The translations under genes were made by a program, and so were the position numbers. A DNA stretch of 64,000 bases from Perilla frutescens (lineage: Eukaryota > Streptophyta > Magnoliopsida > Lamiales > Lamiaceae). How positions within the stretch are numbered: position 1 is the first letter of the stretch; each line of letters begins with the position of its first letter. A model generated the notes under the pieces. It searched no databases. It saw only the letters and a list, made by a program, of their open reading frames with translations, and was not told where the DNA came from. Shown here piece after piece: positions 46,441 through 57,827 of this stretch. The stretch is taken from NCBI GenBank assembly GCA_026008535.1, contig BRKX01000004.1, positions 33,112,501-33,176,500 on the forward strand. Reading direction: 5' to 3'.

Positions 46441-47640
46441 GATGCTAGCATGCTGAGCAACATTTAAAAAGATTGCTCATATCAAACAGTTACCTTTGGA
46501 GATGGTGTTAAAGGTAGACTGCTTGGCCGTGGATGTCTCAATGTGCATGGATTGCCCAACCTGGAGGACGTGCTGCTTGTAGAAGGACTAAAGGCTAATC
46601 TAATTAGCATTAGTCAGCTGTGTGACCAAGGTCTCTTGGTGCGTTTCACTAGAGACAAATGCCTTGTCAAGAACAAAGAAAGTTTTCTGCTGATTGTCGG
46701 GGACAGATCACGTGACAACTGTTATCTTCTCAACATAAAGGAAACGTGCTTCAGATCTCATCTAAATGAAGCAAACTTGTGGCATGCAATTCTTAGCCAT
46801 ATCAGTGATCAAGAATAGTCAATTGTTCTTGTTGAAGATGACTGTTCCAGGTTTGAAGAAGTTACTAGAAGTGTGCCTGTTTCTGTGCTTAACAGAAGTG
46901 AAGACTGTAATCGGATTAAACCAATATCTAAAAGCAATTATGCTCTTAAAAACCATCCAGTTGTTTATGACCTGGAAGAACCTGCTGCCCAGATTGATGA
47001 TGAGAGCCTTGATGGTACTGTCCATGTTCCTACATCCACGCTGGACAATTCTGAAAATAGAGACCTGACTAAAGCAAGGCCTGAGAAACAAGATGTGTTT
47101 GTTAGCCAACCCAAAGGCTTTGAAGACCCTCACCATCCTGAGTTTGTTTACAAACTGAAAAAGGCACTATACGATCTCAAACAAGATCCACGAGCTTGGT
47201 ATGAACGGCTAACCATGTTCCTTCTTAAGAAAGATTATGTTCGTGGTAGAACTGATCGAACTCTCTTTGTAAAAAGAGAAAAATCTGATGTGATCATTGT
47301 TCAGAGTTATGTCGATGATATTGTCAAGTTCATGACATCTGAATTTGAAATGAGTTTAGTAGGAGAACTAACCTGCTTTTTGGGGCTTCAAGTGAAGCAA
47401 AAAGATGATGAGATCTTTGTTTCACAAACAAAGTATGCAAGGAACTTGAGAAGCAAGTTTGGTTTGGATAGTTAAAGCACGAAAAGAACATCTATGGGAA
47501 CATCCTTGAAGATATCAAAAGATGAATCTGGTGTGTTTATTGAGCAAATCTTGTACCGAAGTATGATTGGTAGTCTGCTCTACCTGACTGCAAGTTACCT
47601 GGATATTTGCTATTATATTGGAGTGTGCGATCAGTATCAA
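46441..47640 (+). pseudogene. Deleted pol of element E
   Basis: Still in the gag frame: protease to the pre-integrase region (VEGLKANLISISQLCDQ, then EANLWHAILSH). After a TAG at 46816 there is a short linker, then directly QDVFVSQPKGFED, ALYDLKQDPRAWYERL, YVDDI, FEMSLVGELTCFLGLQ and SMIGSLLYLTAS. The integrase core and the N-terminal half of RT are gone, and about 15 codons after YVDDI are also missing. All these losses keep the reading frame. A stop at 47473 and the break at 47640 end it. Confidence 0.75.
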
Positions 47641-49191
47641 TTTGACTCTGTTTAGTGTCTATTTATGCCATTTTTATTTATTCATTTTATTATGTTTATT
47701 AATTATTTTGTTGAATTTTATTATGATATGTGTTGATTTTATGTGTTTATTAGTGTTTATTGCTCTAATGGTGGATTATGCCAATTATATTGTAAAAGCT
47801 TGAGCTTTTAATCATAAAAGCAGGTATTTTACGACAATTAGGTAGAAAGTACAAATCGAATAATTGAGCTGGATTGTTTAAATAGAAAGATCGAAGATTT
47901 TTAAAGAAATTGAGAAAAAGCACCCGCGCGGGCGGGCGATGGAGCGCGGGTGGGCATCAAAACACCGAGAGCCCCACGCCCCCACGGCGCTACTTACCGA
48001 GCCCCCGCGGTGCCCTAGCGCCCCGCGGCGCCTCGCGCCATCGCCCCCGCCGCGTGCCTTGCCCCAACGCCACGCACATAGAGCCCCCGCGGTGCTGCAC
48101 CCCGCCGCCGTACAGGGTGCCTCCCTCTCCCTCTCGGGTCTAGTTTTTCTTCCCATTTTCTGTGCGTGATTCACTCGTTTGCATTTCATTCCTCCTCTAC
48201 TCTGTTATGATTTAAATCTTGGATGATTTGGCAATTTTTAATTACTAAGATCTATAGGTTATTATTCCCTAAATCCCTAGAGTTGGACTTTTGCTCCCAA
48301 AAATCTCCACAAATCTTTACATTAATGGATCCCTTACCATCATCTCACATCACCTTTTCTCTCTCTCTCCCTCTCTCTCTTTCGTATCTCTCTCCCTCTC
48401 CCATATCTCATATAGATATTGGTAGATATAAAAAAAGATAGACACTTCCCATTACATACTCATATCACTCCATCCTCTTCACCACTCTACCTCCATTCTC
48501 TTTTTACACACACTACACACACTAAATCTCTACAACACTTTCTCACCATTTTCACCATCAACACCACCACAAAAGAGAAGAAGAGAAGAGGGAGAAGGAG
48601 GGAACCAAGCCAAGAAAGAAGAAGAGAAAACGAGAAGGAACCGACGTCGAGCCATCCGCGGAAGCTACGTTCGAAGAAGGTTTCCCTTTTGAATTTTCTT
48701 TATATTTCTTGGATGTTTTGTGGAGATTTGTTCCAAACTCTTGAAGGATATATATAAAATTGTAAAAGTATTGTTCTTTGCATTTGATTTATGAAATGAC
48801 TTTCTTCTATGACATTTGCATATTTTTGAGCATGTTTAGTGGCTAATCTCTCTATTAGGGGGTAGAGGATCGATGTGGTTTTGATCTATGCTTGTTCTTG
48901 TTGATTGTTGTGGTTGGAATCATGCTTTTTTATATTTAGGTACTTGATCACTACTTGAACATTGATAGGATTTAGAGGAGTCTTGATTGTAAATCTAAAT
49001 TCAGAAATTGGTTCCTTCGACGTTAGGTGGATGGGGTTCCTAAGCCTAACATGTTAATCTTGCTTGTTTGATATAGCTAAGAGAGGTTTAACGGATAGAC
49101 AGTGACAGTAATTGAAGTTAAACTAATCGGAAGGGTCTATTGTATTTGTGAGAGTAGCATTATCAACTTGAATAAAGCATAGTGATAAAAT
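47641..49191 (+). repeat. 5' LTR of G2, first part
   Basis: Begins at the point where E's RNase H stops. It holds a GC-rich block (about 47920-48160) and a (TC)n-rich block (48350-48410), and ends ATAGTGATAAAAT. The sentence continues after G1 with CATTGAGGGAATC, so G1 sits within this LTR. Short GC-rich frames on both strands are composition artefacts. Confidence 0.7.
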
Positions 49192-50564
49192 TGATTGGGT
49201 GATTTTTACCTATCTTTTGAGGATAATTTCGATATCTATTTTTGCATAATTATCTGCCTTGCATCTATTTTGGAAAAGTTTTGTTGTGCTTTGAAGTTGT
49301 GCAGGTGGATAGTTATAATTGGGCAGATAGGCTACTAGTTTTGGGAATTGCAGCAGGGTTCGTTTGAAAGGAAGTTCTGAAGCAGGTCGTTTAGGCAAGC
49401 AGCCTGAAGGATGGACCGAGAAGCTAGGATCTGGGCCTGTGCGAGTAAATTCAGCCCGTTTTGCACAAGTATTGATCCAGCCCAAGACCTGGACGCGGAT
49501 TCCAGCTTTACTACAGCTTTTGATCACCTCTATTTTGACTATTACCTAGTAGAGATAGGATAGGATTTTAATTCCATATTAAACTCTCTTTAATTAGGAA
49601 ATTATCTTGGGAGATATGGATGTATCTCTATTACTAGTTTTTTATGTGAGATAAAAGACAGACGCTAGACAAGAAAAGAACGCCGTTCAGATCATTATTA
49701 TTTTTCTTCAAGATAATTCCTACGCAACAATTCATATAGTTTCGATATTTTTTGATGATTAATATGCAAGCAAGCTAGACGTCGTTCATCCGGAAATAAA
49801 TCCACGAATCTTTGGCTCGATTCAACTGTGAGATATAAACGCTTTCTTCTAATTAATTATTTTCGTGTATTTACTATTCTCCACTTTGCAAGTTGTGATT
49901 TATTCGAATTTACGAGGTAGTTGCAAATACTTAGTGGTTTGAATTTATTACTAGCTAGTTAAATCCATCATCCGAAATTGTGATAGGAGTTAATTTGGAG
50001 CAAAACGATTTTTCATAATCAAGGGAATAGTAAGCTTAATTAAATTGTCCTGTGTCAGAGTCAATTGATTTTGTATCGGGTTCCTTAGGAATTTAATGCA
50101 ATCAACCCATTAAATCGGTAGAGTGTCTCTCAAGATTGTCGGTTGATTAGGGAAGCAATTCATGAAGTGTCTTCTTGATAGTCAATAGATATAGGAATTA
50201 GGTTATGCCGAAAAGTGTCTTCGATAACCATAACCGATTTGCATGGAATAATTAATTTAATTCTTGAATCTAGGATCAGTTGAATAGCCAAGGTGGTGTG
50301 ATTGAATTCCGGATAATTTTTAATCACTTATATAAATAACTTTTTTGTGTGAATGTTTGGATATTTATTTAATCACTACGTTAGTTTCGCATCTTTTATT
50401 TCATTTTTATAAATTCTCTGTTGAAGGGTTCGGTTTTACAGGTTGAAAAGTGAGGGTAATTCTCGCCAGTCTCTAGGAAAATGATCTTTCTTGCTACTGT
50501 ACTGTGCAGTTTGGGCAAACCGACTGTTGTCGGAACTTTTATATTTGGTGGAAACGACACACCA
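49192..50564 (+). repeat. 5' LTR of G1
   Basis: Starts TGATTGGGTGATTTTTACC and ends ACGACACACCA. The primer site follows six bases later. No convincing coding frame. Confidence 0.85.
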
Positions 50565-50569
50565 AATTT

Positions 50570-50586
50570 TGGCGCCGTTGCCAGGG
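50570..50586 (+). other. Primer binding site of G1 (Asp tRNA type)
   Basis: TGGCGCCGTTGCCAGGG. The 3' end of plant tRNA-Asp (CGGCAACGGCGCCA) is complementary to the first 14 bases. This primer is known for Athila-type elements. Confidence 0.78.
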
Positions 50587-50669
50587 ACTGGTTCCAAAGC
50601 AGTAATTACTCGAAACTTTGCAATTTGTTATTTTTTCTTACTATGGCTTTTTCATTTGTTTTACAGTGC

Positions 50670-51944
50670 ATGACCCGTTCCTCACACAAAGGAGAATTAT
50701 TGTTCAACCCGGAACCGGAGAGAACATTACACCAATTCAGGAGGGCTGCTCGGGAGTCTAAGAAGACGTCCCAACCTAAGGAAGGAACACCTGGTTTGCA
50801 ACAGCTAGTCAACATGGCGGATAACCCAAATCCACGTGATAATCAGAACAACCAGAATAATCGAGCTTTAATCAATGCTGAGGCGGAGGAACCTGGTCCC
50901 TTGATTCGAGAGTTGGGTCGTCATCGAAATAACAGGCCTATCTCCATTGTACTGCCTCCCATTGCCCACAATGCAGAGATCCGGCCGGGGTTCATACAAG
51001 TGCTACCCAAATTCAGTGATGCACCTGGAGAAAGTGCGCACACACACTTAGCAGAGTTTGATTGGGTTTTCTCAACCCTGCGTCCTCAAGGCTTTACAAA
51101 TGACAACCTCTGCTTGTTAACTTTTTCACACACATTGCAAGGCCAAGCACGAGAATGGCTTTTTGATCTTCCACCAGCTTCAATCACCACCTGGGATGAG
51201 CTGGAAGAACAGTTTCTGCGCAAATTTTTTCCAGAGACTAGAGCAGCAAATCTTCGAATGGCCATCTCCAGCATCAAGCAGAAACCGAATGAAAGTCTAG
51301 CTGATTATTGGGCGAGATTTCAGCAACTATGTCGAAAATGTCCAGACCACGGATTCACCGAATACCAGTTGTTCACCAATTATTTCTATCGAGGCATGTT
51401 AAGCTTCGATAGAAAGATTGTTGATGCTGCCAGTGGAGGATCACTTACCAACAAGACTTTGGCAGAGGCAAAGCAGTTGATCATGGACATGGTGTCTGGT
51501 GGGCAACAATATGATGATGAAGACGAGGGTCGCCACCGACCTGTGAAGAGCATAGAAAGAGCTGAGACATCTGATGTGAATGAGAAAATTGAGGCTTTAA
51601 CATCTCTAGTCCGTGGATTGGCCGTAGCACACCATCTCCGCCGCCCGCAGCTACGCCACCCCAGACCTCACCGGTGTCCAGCACCACTCCTCCGGCTGAG
51701 CAACCGCTCCGGCGACTCAAACGCCGTCCCCCATCTTCTCCCGCTGGAGCCAGCCCTAGTAAACGCAAGCTCTCCTCCCCGCCGCCTCAGCAGTCCTCAC
51801 CACCGATTTCCGGTGACAAAGCTCTCACCCCCTCGCCATCGCCACCGCGCGTTTCCCCAGAGGATCCAGAGACCACGCCAAACTCTTCCAGTCATCGCCG
51901 CTAGCCTGCACCACCGCCCCCATACCTTTCAGACAATGTGGTAA
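50670..51944 (+). pseudogene. gag of G1, fused out of frame into ORF2
   Basis: The chosen start MTRSSHKGELLFNPEPER lies after the primer site; an earlier in-frame ATG falls inside the LTR. The Gag core is intact: FIQVLPKFSDAPGESAHTHL, LLTFSHTLQGQAREWLFDLP, WDELEEQFLRKFFPE and SLADYWARFQQLCRKCPDHG. At VRGLAV (about 51625) the expected zinc knuckle is missing and the frame runs into ORF2 DNA in the wrong phase, giving an Arg/Pro/His-rich tail to 51944. The capsid part up to 51625 has no stop and could still make protein. It is called a pseudogene because the C-terminus is artificial. Confidence 0.75.
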
Positions 51945-52924
51945 CTCTGCGCTCACGAAGGAACTCCAATCGTTCCTTTGTGGGCGCCAGACTTTTTAAT
52001 TGGGCTAACATAGCTATTTTAGGACAGAATGACAATATTCGTGCTCATTTTGATAGCATTGGTTGGGGTGCTTTCTTGGACATTTCTTTACCTGTGCATA
52101 AGTTGTTGAGTTTGGAATTCTTGTCTACTTTTGCGTATAATGCCTCTCGTCCTTTGAATGATTCTCATGCTGTGGTTTTCACGTTAGGGGGTCGTCGTTT
52201 TCATTTATCTATTAATGATCTGAATGTGTTACTTGGTTTTGAGTCTGATGAGTCCATTATCTCTGATGCTTATATCGATGCTCCTCGTGATTTGCCTGCT
52301 TCGTTTGGTATGCTTGCTTCTGAGCGTTGGTGTGAACTGTCTATAGATACTAAGTATGTGGCTAAATCTGCTAGGAGTAACCATCTTCATGATGGTGCCC
52401 TCCATCTTTGCCATCATTTTTTGTCTTGCACCTTCTTTGGTAGAGTCGACTTGATGAATGTGGTCACCCAACAAGAGCTCTTTCTATTAAATTGCATGAC
52501 CTTAGGTGAAAAAGTGAATTTTGGTGCTTGGATCGCTCGACAGTGGCAGTTTACTGCTAAGCATCCATTGTATAAGATTACTCTTGGGTATATGATTACT
52601 CTCTTGGCCCAGCGTTTGCATATTCCACATGATGAACCTGTCTTTCTGCCTGCTACTTTATTTTCTCTCGCTGACTTTGCTGGTATGAAGCTTTTGTGTG
52701 TTAACGCCGATGGGCAATATCAACTTTCTCAACCGGGTGTCGAATACCCGAGTTGTCTTTCAGTTGCAGGTCCCTCTGCCGTTCCGGCCTCTATTCTGCC
52801 CGCTTTTGAGGTTTTGCTCACCACAGTGACCCAAGGACTTGAAGATCACCTCAACCGCCGCCTCGATGATATCGACACCCGTCTCACAGCCATGGAGTAT
52901 GTTCTTCGCAACATGGCTGATTAG
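51640..52924 (+). pseudogene. ORF2 of G1 (Athila ORF1-type protein)
   Basis: The frame begins in Pro-rich DNA without an ATG. It contains a basic cluster RRLKRRPP (about 51710) and one stop (51902-51904), and then runs open for about 340 codons from PYLSDNVVTLRSRRNS to MAD. The core FTLGGRRFHLSINDLNVLLGF (about 52178-52240, preceded by LEFLSTFAY) resembles the Athila ORF1 family. Later blocks are LFLLNCMTLGEKVNFG and IPHDEPVFLPATLF. The end has a short coiled segment. The start codon was probably lost with pol. It may enter the nucleus (basic cluster); its role is unknown. It is called env-like in the literature by position only. Confidence 0.7.
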
Positions 52925-54272
52925 TGTTTGCCTTCTCATCCCTCTCTTTCTTTCTGTTTTCCTTGTTATTTTTTTTTCATTTCTGTGTTTTATTTTACTT
53001 TCTTGTCTTTGTGTTTTCCCCTCTTCACAGTGAGGACACTGTGTGTTCTTAAATGTGGGGGGGGTCCGTCAGTATCTGCTTATATAAAAAATATATATAT
53101 ATATATATGTTTTAACAGAGCATAGGGCTGTAAAGGTTGGATAAGTATGAGGAGGAATGGTTAAGACCTGATTTGACTGGTAGTTTTGGTTTGTTGTCTC
53201 ATTTTTTATGTCTTTAACTGCTCGTATGATACCTTGGATGACGAATTATGCTTTTGATCATATTTTATTGCCTCAGAAAGTGAGTTTTGAGCCCGTGAGC
53301 ATGTTTAAATCCTTTAATGCTCATTGTTTATTGAGAGTGTGTCAGATGTGGATATTTGATGCTTGGTTTGCTCTTTTGCCTAGCTGTTTTGTCACCACAG
53401 TTGAGACATGGAAATGATTAAGGCATTTAGGAACAACCCTCATTCTTAGCCTCCTACCGTATATACATATCCTTCCCTTATAATTTCCAACTAGTGAGCA
53501 CAATTTGAGCTTTTAAATTCCCCAATTCTTTGTTCGAATGAGCCTCAAAGAATCTACCCATGGCTTTTGTTTTCTAGCTTGTTTTTGTCCCAGGGAACAT
53601 GGAAGCATTGTTCTAATTCATGAATTGGTTGGAATTTTGGGAAGGTTGCTAGTTAGTATTCCAAAAAAAAAAAACAAAAAAAAAAAAAGAAAAAGTAAAG
53701 GCAGTTTACTGTTCAATAAAAAAAATAATAAATAAAGAAATAAATAAAAGGAAAAAAAAACAAAAAAAGGGTGAATTCCTTGAAGAATAACAGTATGAGG
53801 TTTGGATGTGGAAGTTGTTCATGAGCTTACATGTTCCCTCTTTTAAGCCAAGTACCCAGACTTATCCAACCCGTCACCCAAGCCCCATTACAACCTTTTG
53901 ACAAGACCTTTTGATCCTTGGATTAACTTGGTTTGATGATCATTGGAATGACAAAAGAGCAAACTTATGCTGAGAATAACAAATCACGGCTTGTGTGGAT
54001 GATATTTCAAGACAGTCCCTCGTTTTTGTTGAGCGAATATGAGAGAATCCTGGTGAGGTTAGATCCAAGAGCATAATTCTGACTTGGTTGAGAGCAGTGA
54101 TAGAGTTCATAAATGAGATGGGTTGGTGATTTTTGGATGGTTGAGTCGTAACCGTTCCCCTGAATACTTTCCAGCTTGAGGCAGATTGTGTGCTTCGTTG
54201 TTCCCTCTCTATCTCTGTTTTCAGTTTGTTTTGTATGCTCGAGGGCGAGCATTGTTCAAATGTGGGGGGGTT
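52925..54272 (+). other. 3' untranslated region of G1 with two purine tracts
   Basis: GAGGACACTG and then TAAATGTGGGGGGGG (53048-53062) form an internal tract. AAATGTGGGGGGG (54258-54270) is the terminal tract next to the LTR. Between them are an (AT)n run (53086-53108) and a long A-rich stretch (53663-53775). The frames at 53208-53735 show no domain. Confidence 0.65.
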
Positions 54273-55644
54273 TGATTGGGTGATTTTTACCTATCTTTTG
54301 AGGATAATTTCGATATCTATTTTTGCATAATTATCTGCCTTGCATCTATTTTGGAAAAGTTTTGTTGTGCTTTGAAGTTGTGCAGGTGGATAGTTATAAT
54401 TGGGCAGATAGGCTACTAGTTTTGGGAATTGCAGCAGGGTTCGTTTGAAAGGAAGTTCTGAAGCAGGTCGTTTGGGCAAGCCGCCTGAAGGATGGACCGA
54501 GAAGCTAGGATCTGGGCCTGTGCGAGTAAATTCAGCCCGTTTTGCACAAGTATTGATCCAGCCCAAGACCTGGACGCGGATTCCAGCTTTACTACAGCTT
54601 TTGATCACCTCTATTTTGACTATTACCTAGTAGAGATAGGATAGGATTTTAATTCCATATTAAACTCTCTTTAATTAGGAAATTATCTTGGGAGATATGG
54701 ATGTATCTCTATTACTAGTTTTTTATGTGAGATAAAAGACAGACGCTAGACAAGAAAACAACGCCGTTCAGATCATTATTATTTTTCTTCCAGATAATTC
54801 CTACGCAACAATTCATATATTTTCGATATTTTTTGATGATTAATATGCAAGCAAGCTAGACGTCGTTCATCCGGAAAACAATCCACGAATCTTTGGCTCG
54901 ATTCAACTGTGAGATCTAAACGCTTTCTTCTAATTAATTATTTTCGTGTATTTGCTATTCTCCGCTTTGCAAGTTGTGATTTATTCGAATTTACGAGGTA
55001 GTTGCAAATACTTAGTGGTTTGAATTTATTACTAGCTAGTTAAATCCATCATCCGAAATTGTGATAGGAGTTAATTTGGAGCAAAACGATTTTTCATAAT
55101 CAAGGGAATAGTAAGCTTAATTAAATTATCCTGTGTCAGAGTCAATTGATTTTGTATCGGGTTCCTTAGGAATTTAATGCAATCAACCCATTAAATTGGT
55201 AGAGTGTCTCTCAAGATTGTCGGTTGATTAGGGAAGTAATTCATGAAGTGTCTTCTTGATTGTCGATAGATATAGGAATTAGGTTATGGCGGAAAGTGTC
55301 TTCGATAACCATAACCGATTTGCATGGAATAATTAATTTAATTCTTGAATCTAGGATCAGTTGAATAGCCAAGGTGGTGTGATTGAATTCCAGATAATTT
55401 TTAATCACTTATATAAATAACTCTTTTGTGTGAATGTTTGGATATTTATTTAATCACTACGTTAGTTTCGCATCTTTTATTTCATTTTTATAAATTCTCT
55501 GTTGAAGGGTTCGGTTTTACAGGTTGAAAAGTGAGGGTAATTCTCGCCAGTCTCTAGGGAAACGATCTTTCTTGCTACTGTACTGTGCAGTTTGGGCAAA
55601 CCGACTGTTGTTGGAACTTTTATATTTGGTGGAAACGACACACA
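54273..55644 (+). repeat. 3' LTR of G1
   Basis: Same length as the 5' LTR apart from one base at the very end (CACACA against CACACCA). Differences are scattered single bases, for example GGCAAGCAG/GGCAAGCCG and GAATTCCGG/GAATTCCAG. Confidence 0.85.
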
Positions 55645-55650
55645 AAAAAT

Positions 55651-55995
55651 CATTGAGGGAATCTACACCCTAATACTTTAATCCAACTTATTTCCTCCAA
55701 TCTTGATTCAATTTGTGTATTTGCATTTAATTATCTTGCTTAATTATCTATTTTGAATTCCTAGCATAATCATCATCAAACCCCCCTTGTTAGAATGTTT
55801 AGATTTTATTTTAGTTGTTTTGTTGAAAGCATGTGTAGCCTTTAGATAATTCCTTCCTATAAAGTCTTTCTTGAGAGATCGACTCGGGTTAAGTTTATTG
55901 CTTCTACAATTGACCCCGTCCAATTGCGGGTGTGGTCCTAAGTAGTTGTCTAGTGAGCATAAACCGGAAATATAAGTGTAAATTTGGACCCAACA
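55651..55995 (+). repeat. 5' LTR of G2, second part
   Basis: Starts CATTGAGGGAATC and ends TTGGACCCAACA. It contains GACCCCGTCCAATTGCGGGT, a typical late LTR segment of Athila-like elements. The outer end should be TGTT (47649). Confidence 0.72.
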
Positions 55996-56000
55996 AATTT

Positions 56001-56018
56001 TAGCGTCGTTGCCGGGGA
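56001..56018 (+). other. Primer binding site of G2 (Asp tRNA type, decayed)
   Basis: TAGCGTCGTTGCCGGGGA. Compared with TGGCGCCGTTGCCGGGGA it carries a G-to-A and a C-to-T change. Confidence 0.68.
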
Positions 56019-56210
56019 AAAGATTTTTAAAGTAATTATCTTTTGGTGCTATATTTGCTTTTGTGTTGTTTGGAATTGTGAACTTGTCGTTATTTAAGTG
56101 TTTGTGTTGTTTGTGCAAATTTGGTTTCGTGTTTACTTCCTTGTGTTGTCATCTAGTTTTATATCTCTTTCCGCAAATTACGTGTGATCTCCTTTTGTTT
56201 ATGGTTGTGT

Positions 56211-57827
56211 ATGCTAGGGAGACGAAGTCTCAATCGGAGATTAGCCCCCGTGTTTGATAACATCCATCGACCAAGAAGCTTAAACGTCTTCGAGTGGGAA
56301 AGAGAGATGGACGGTAACCCCCTCAACAACCCCGACAATGCCAATGCCAATGCGGCTAGGAATATGAGAGACTTTGCTCGTCCCGTGATTAGGGCGTAGA
56401 CTTCTTGCATAGTTCTTGGTGAAGCCGCAAGGAACTACGAGTTGAAGAACATTCATTTTAGCCAACTTCCCTCATTCTACGGGATGCCGGCCGAAGATGC
56501 TTTGAACTTCATCCGGGAGTTCTATTCCATTGTTCAAACCTTTCCTCTACAAGGTTTCAACGAAGATCAATTGAAGATGAGGTGTTTTCCTTACACCTTG
56601 AAGGATCGAGCCAAGACGTGGTTCATGTCTCTTCCGGCCAATTCATTGGCCAACTGGAATACCGTCTACGAGAAGTTCATGGCCAAGTACTATTCCAATC
56701 AAAAGACCCAAGACTTGAGAGCTCAAATTGTTACTTTTACCCAATCTCCGCGTGAATCGTTTCATAAATCTTGGGATCGATTTAGAGGTCTCCAACAACA
56801 ATGCCCTCACCACCATCTCGCACCCGAGTTGCTCAATCAATTCTTCTATGACGGGCTTTCACAAAATTTCCAATATATGGTGGACAATGCATCGGGAGGA
56901 AACATTGGAGGCCGGACCGCCGAAGAAGTTTCAAACATCTATGAGATGATGGTCACGACTTCTCAACAAAAGAGTGCTAGGGGGAAGAGAGCTTCCGTCA
57001 ATGAAGCCAACCCTAGTTATGATGTGACGAAACAACTTGCCGAGTTGACAAGGTAAGTAGAGATGCTTTGAACCTCCGAGAGACCACCCCAACAAGCGAT
57101 GACCATGGAAACTTGTGGGATTTGTGGAGAGTATGGCCACGGGGCCAATATGTGTCAAAAGATGACCGAGTCGGATCTTAGTGAAGAAGGACACTTCCTT
57201 ATTCTCCAAGAGCAAGTGAATGCTCTCCAAGGCTTTCAACCCCGACAACCGTACAATCCATACTCTCAAGCATACAATCCGAGGTAGAGAAATCATCCAA
57301 ATTTCTCTTGGAGGCAACCTCAACAACAAGAACCTCATCATCCACAACCTCCTCCTCCACAACAAGCCGGAGGTAGTCAAGCTCCTCAATTTCAAAGGCC
57401 GCAACAATATCCTTCCCAACCCAACCAACCGCCTAGGCCATCATTGCAAGACATATTGCAATCTTTCATCCAAGCCACTCAACAAAGATTTGAATCTGTT
57501 GAGGCTTCCGTGAAGAGAATCGAGACACAAGTGGGCCAAATAGTCGGGACCATTGGAGAGTTGGCCATGCAAGCCAAACCGGGCAAGTTGCCAAGCCAAC
57601 CAGAGCAAGCTCAAGCAATCACCGTGCTTAGAGGAGGAAAGGTGATAGACAACAAGGTAGGAGAGCCAAGTCCAACCGAAAAGGCTGAAAAAGAAGATGA
57701 GACTCCTTCACAACAACAAAAGGAGTCCGAGAAAGAAAGAAAAGAAGTGAAGAAGCCCACACTCCACAATGCTACAAATCCTTACAACCCTCCAATTCCA
57801 TTTCCAAGCCGGTTGAGGAATGAGAAG
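56211..57827 (+). pseudogene. gag of G2
   Basis: Starts MLGRRSLNRRLAPVFDN. All of it is in one frame with stops at 56397, 57054, 57285 and 57828. The Gag core is clear: FSQLPSFYGMPAEDALNFIR, MRCFPYTLKDRAKTWFMSLP, NTVYEKFMAKYYSNQKT and ESFHKSWDRFRGLQQQCPHH. A zinc knuckle CGICGEYGHGANMC lies at about 57111. A Gln/Pro-rich stretch and a coiled segment (FIQATQQRFESVEASVKRIE) follow, then LRGGKVIDNK. Two of the stops sit where relatives have Trp or Gln (NPR*RNHPNFSW; KQLAELTR*VEM), which single C-to-T or G-to-A changes would explain. Confidence 0.8.

Larger units (their letters stand above)
43584..47640 (+). mobile_element. Element E: Ty1/copia (SIRE/Maximus-like), 5' part with deleted pol
   Basis: Has a 5' LTR, primer site, gag with knuckles, protease and a shortened pol, all in one frame from 44653. 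It breaks off inside RNase H at 47640 (YQ) where element G2 begins. Integrase and half of RT are deleted. The 3' part should lie beyond G2. Confidence 0.78.
49192..55644 (+). mobile_element. Element G1: pol-less Ty3/gypsy (Athila-like) deletion derivative
   Basis: Two LTRs of about 1370 bp, an Asp-tRNA type primer site, a gag frame, an ORF2 and two purine tracts, 6.45 kb in all. Protease, RT, RNase H and integrase are entirely missing. The flanks AAAAT (49187-49191) and AAAAT (55646-55650) fit a target duplication, and the G2 LTR text is continuous once G1 is removed. By eye about 22 of 1370 LTR positions differ (around 98.4% identity), the lowest divergence in the window, so G1 is the youngest insertion here for which this can be measured. 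Confidence 0.88.

Noticed and set aside
47878..48189. Several overlapping Arg/Pro/Ala-rich frames on both strands
   Set aside because: They coincide with a GC-rich block of G2's LTR, where stops are rare on every strand. The same applies to 41686-42110 and 61689-62133.
50481..50669. Longer gag start of G1 (MIFLATVLCSLGK)
   Set aside because: This start lies in the LTR before the primer site; the segment translates LTR and primer-site DNA. The ATG at 50670 begins Gag-like sequence.
53208..53735. Frames of 65-69 codons downstream of G1 ORF2
   Set aside because: They are in the 3' untranslated region between two purine tracts, with no recognised domain and partly A-run translation (KKKNKKKKRK).
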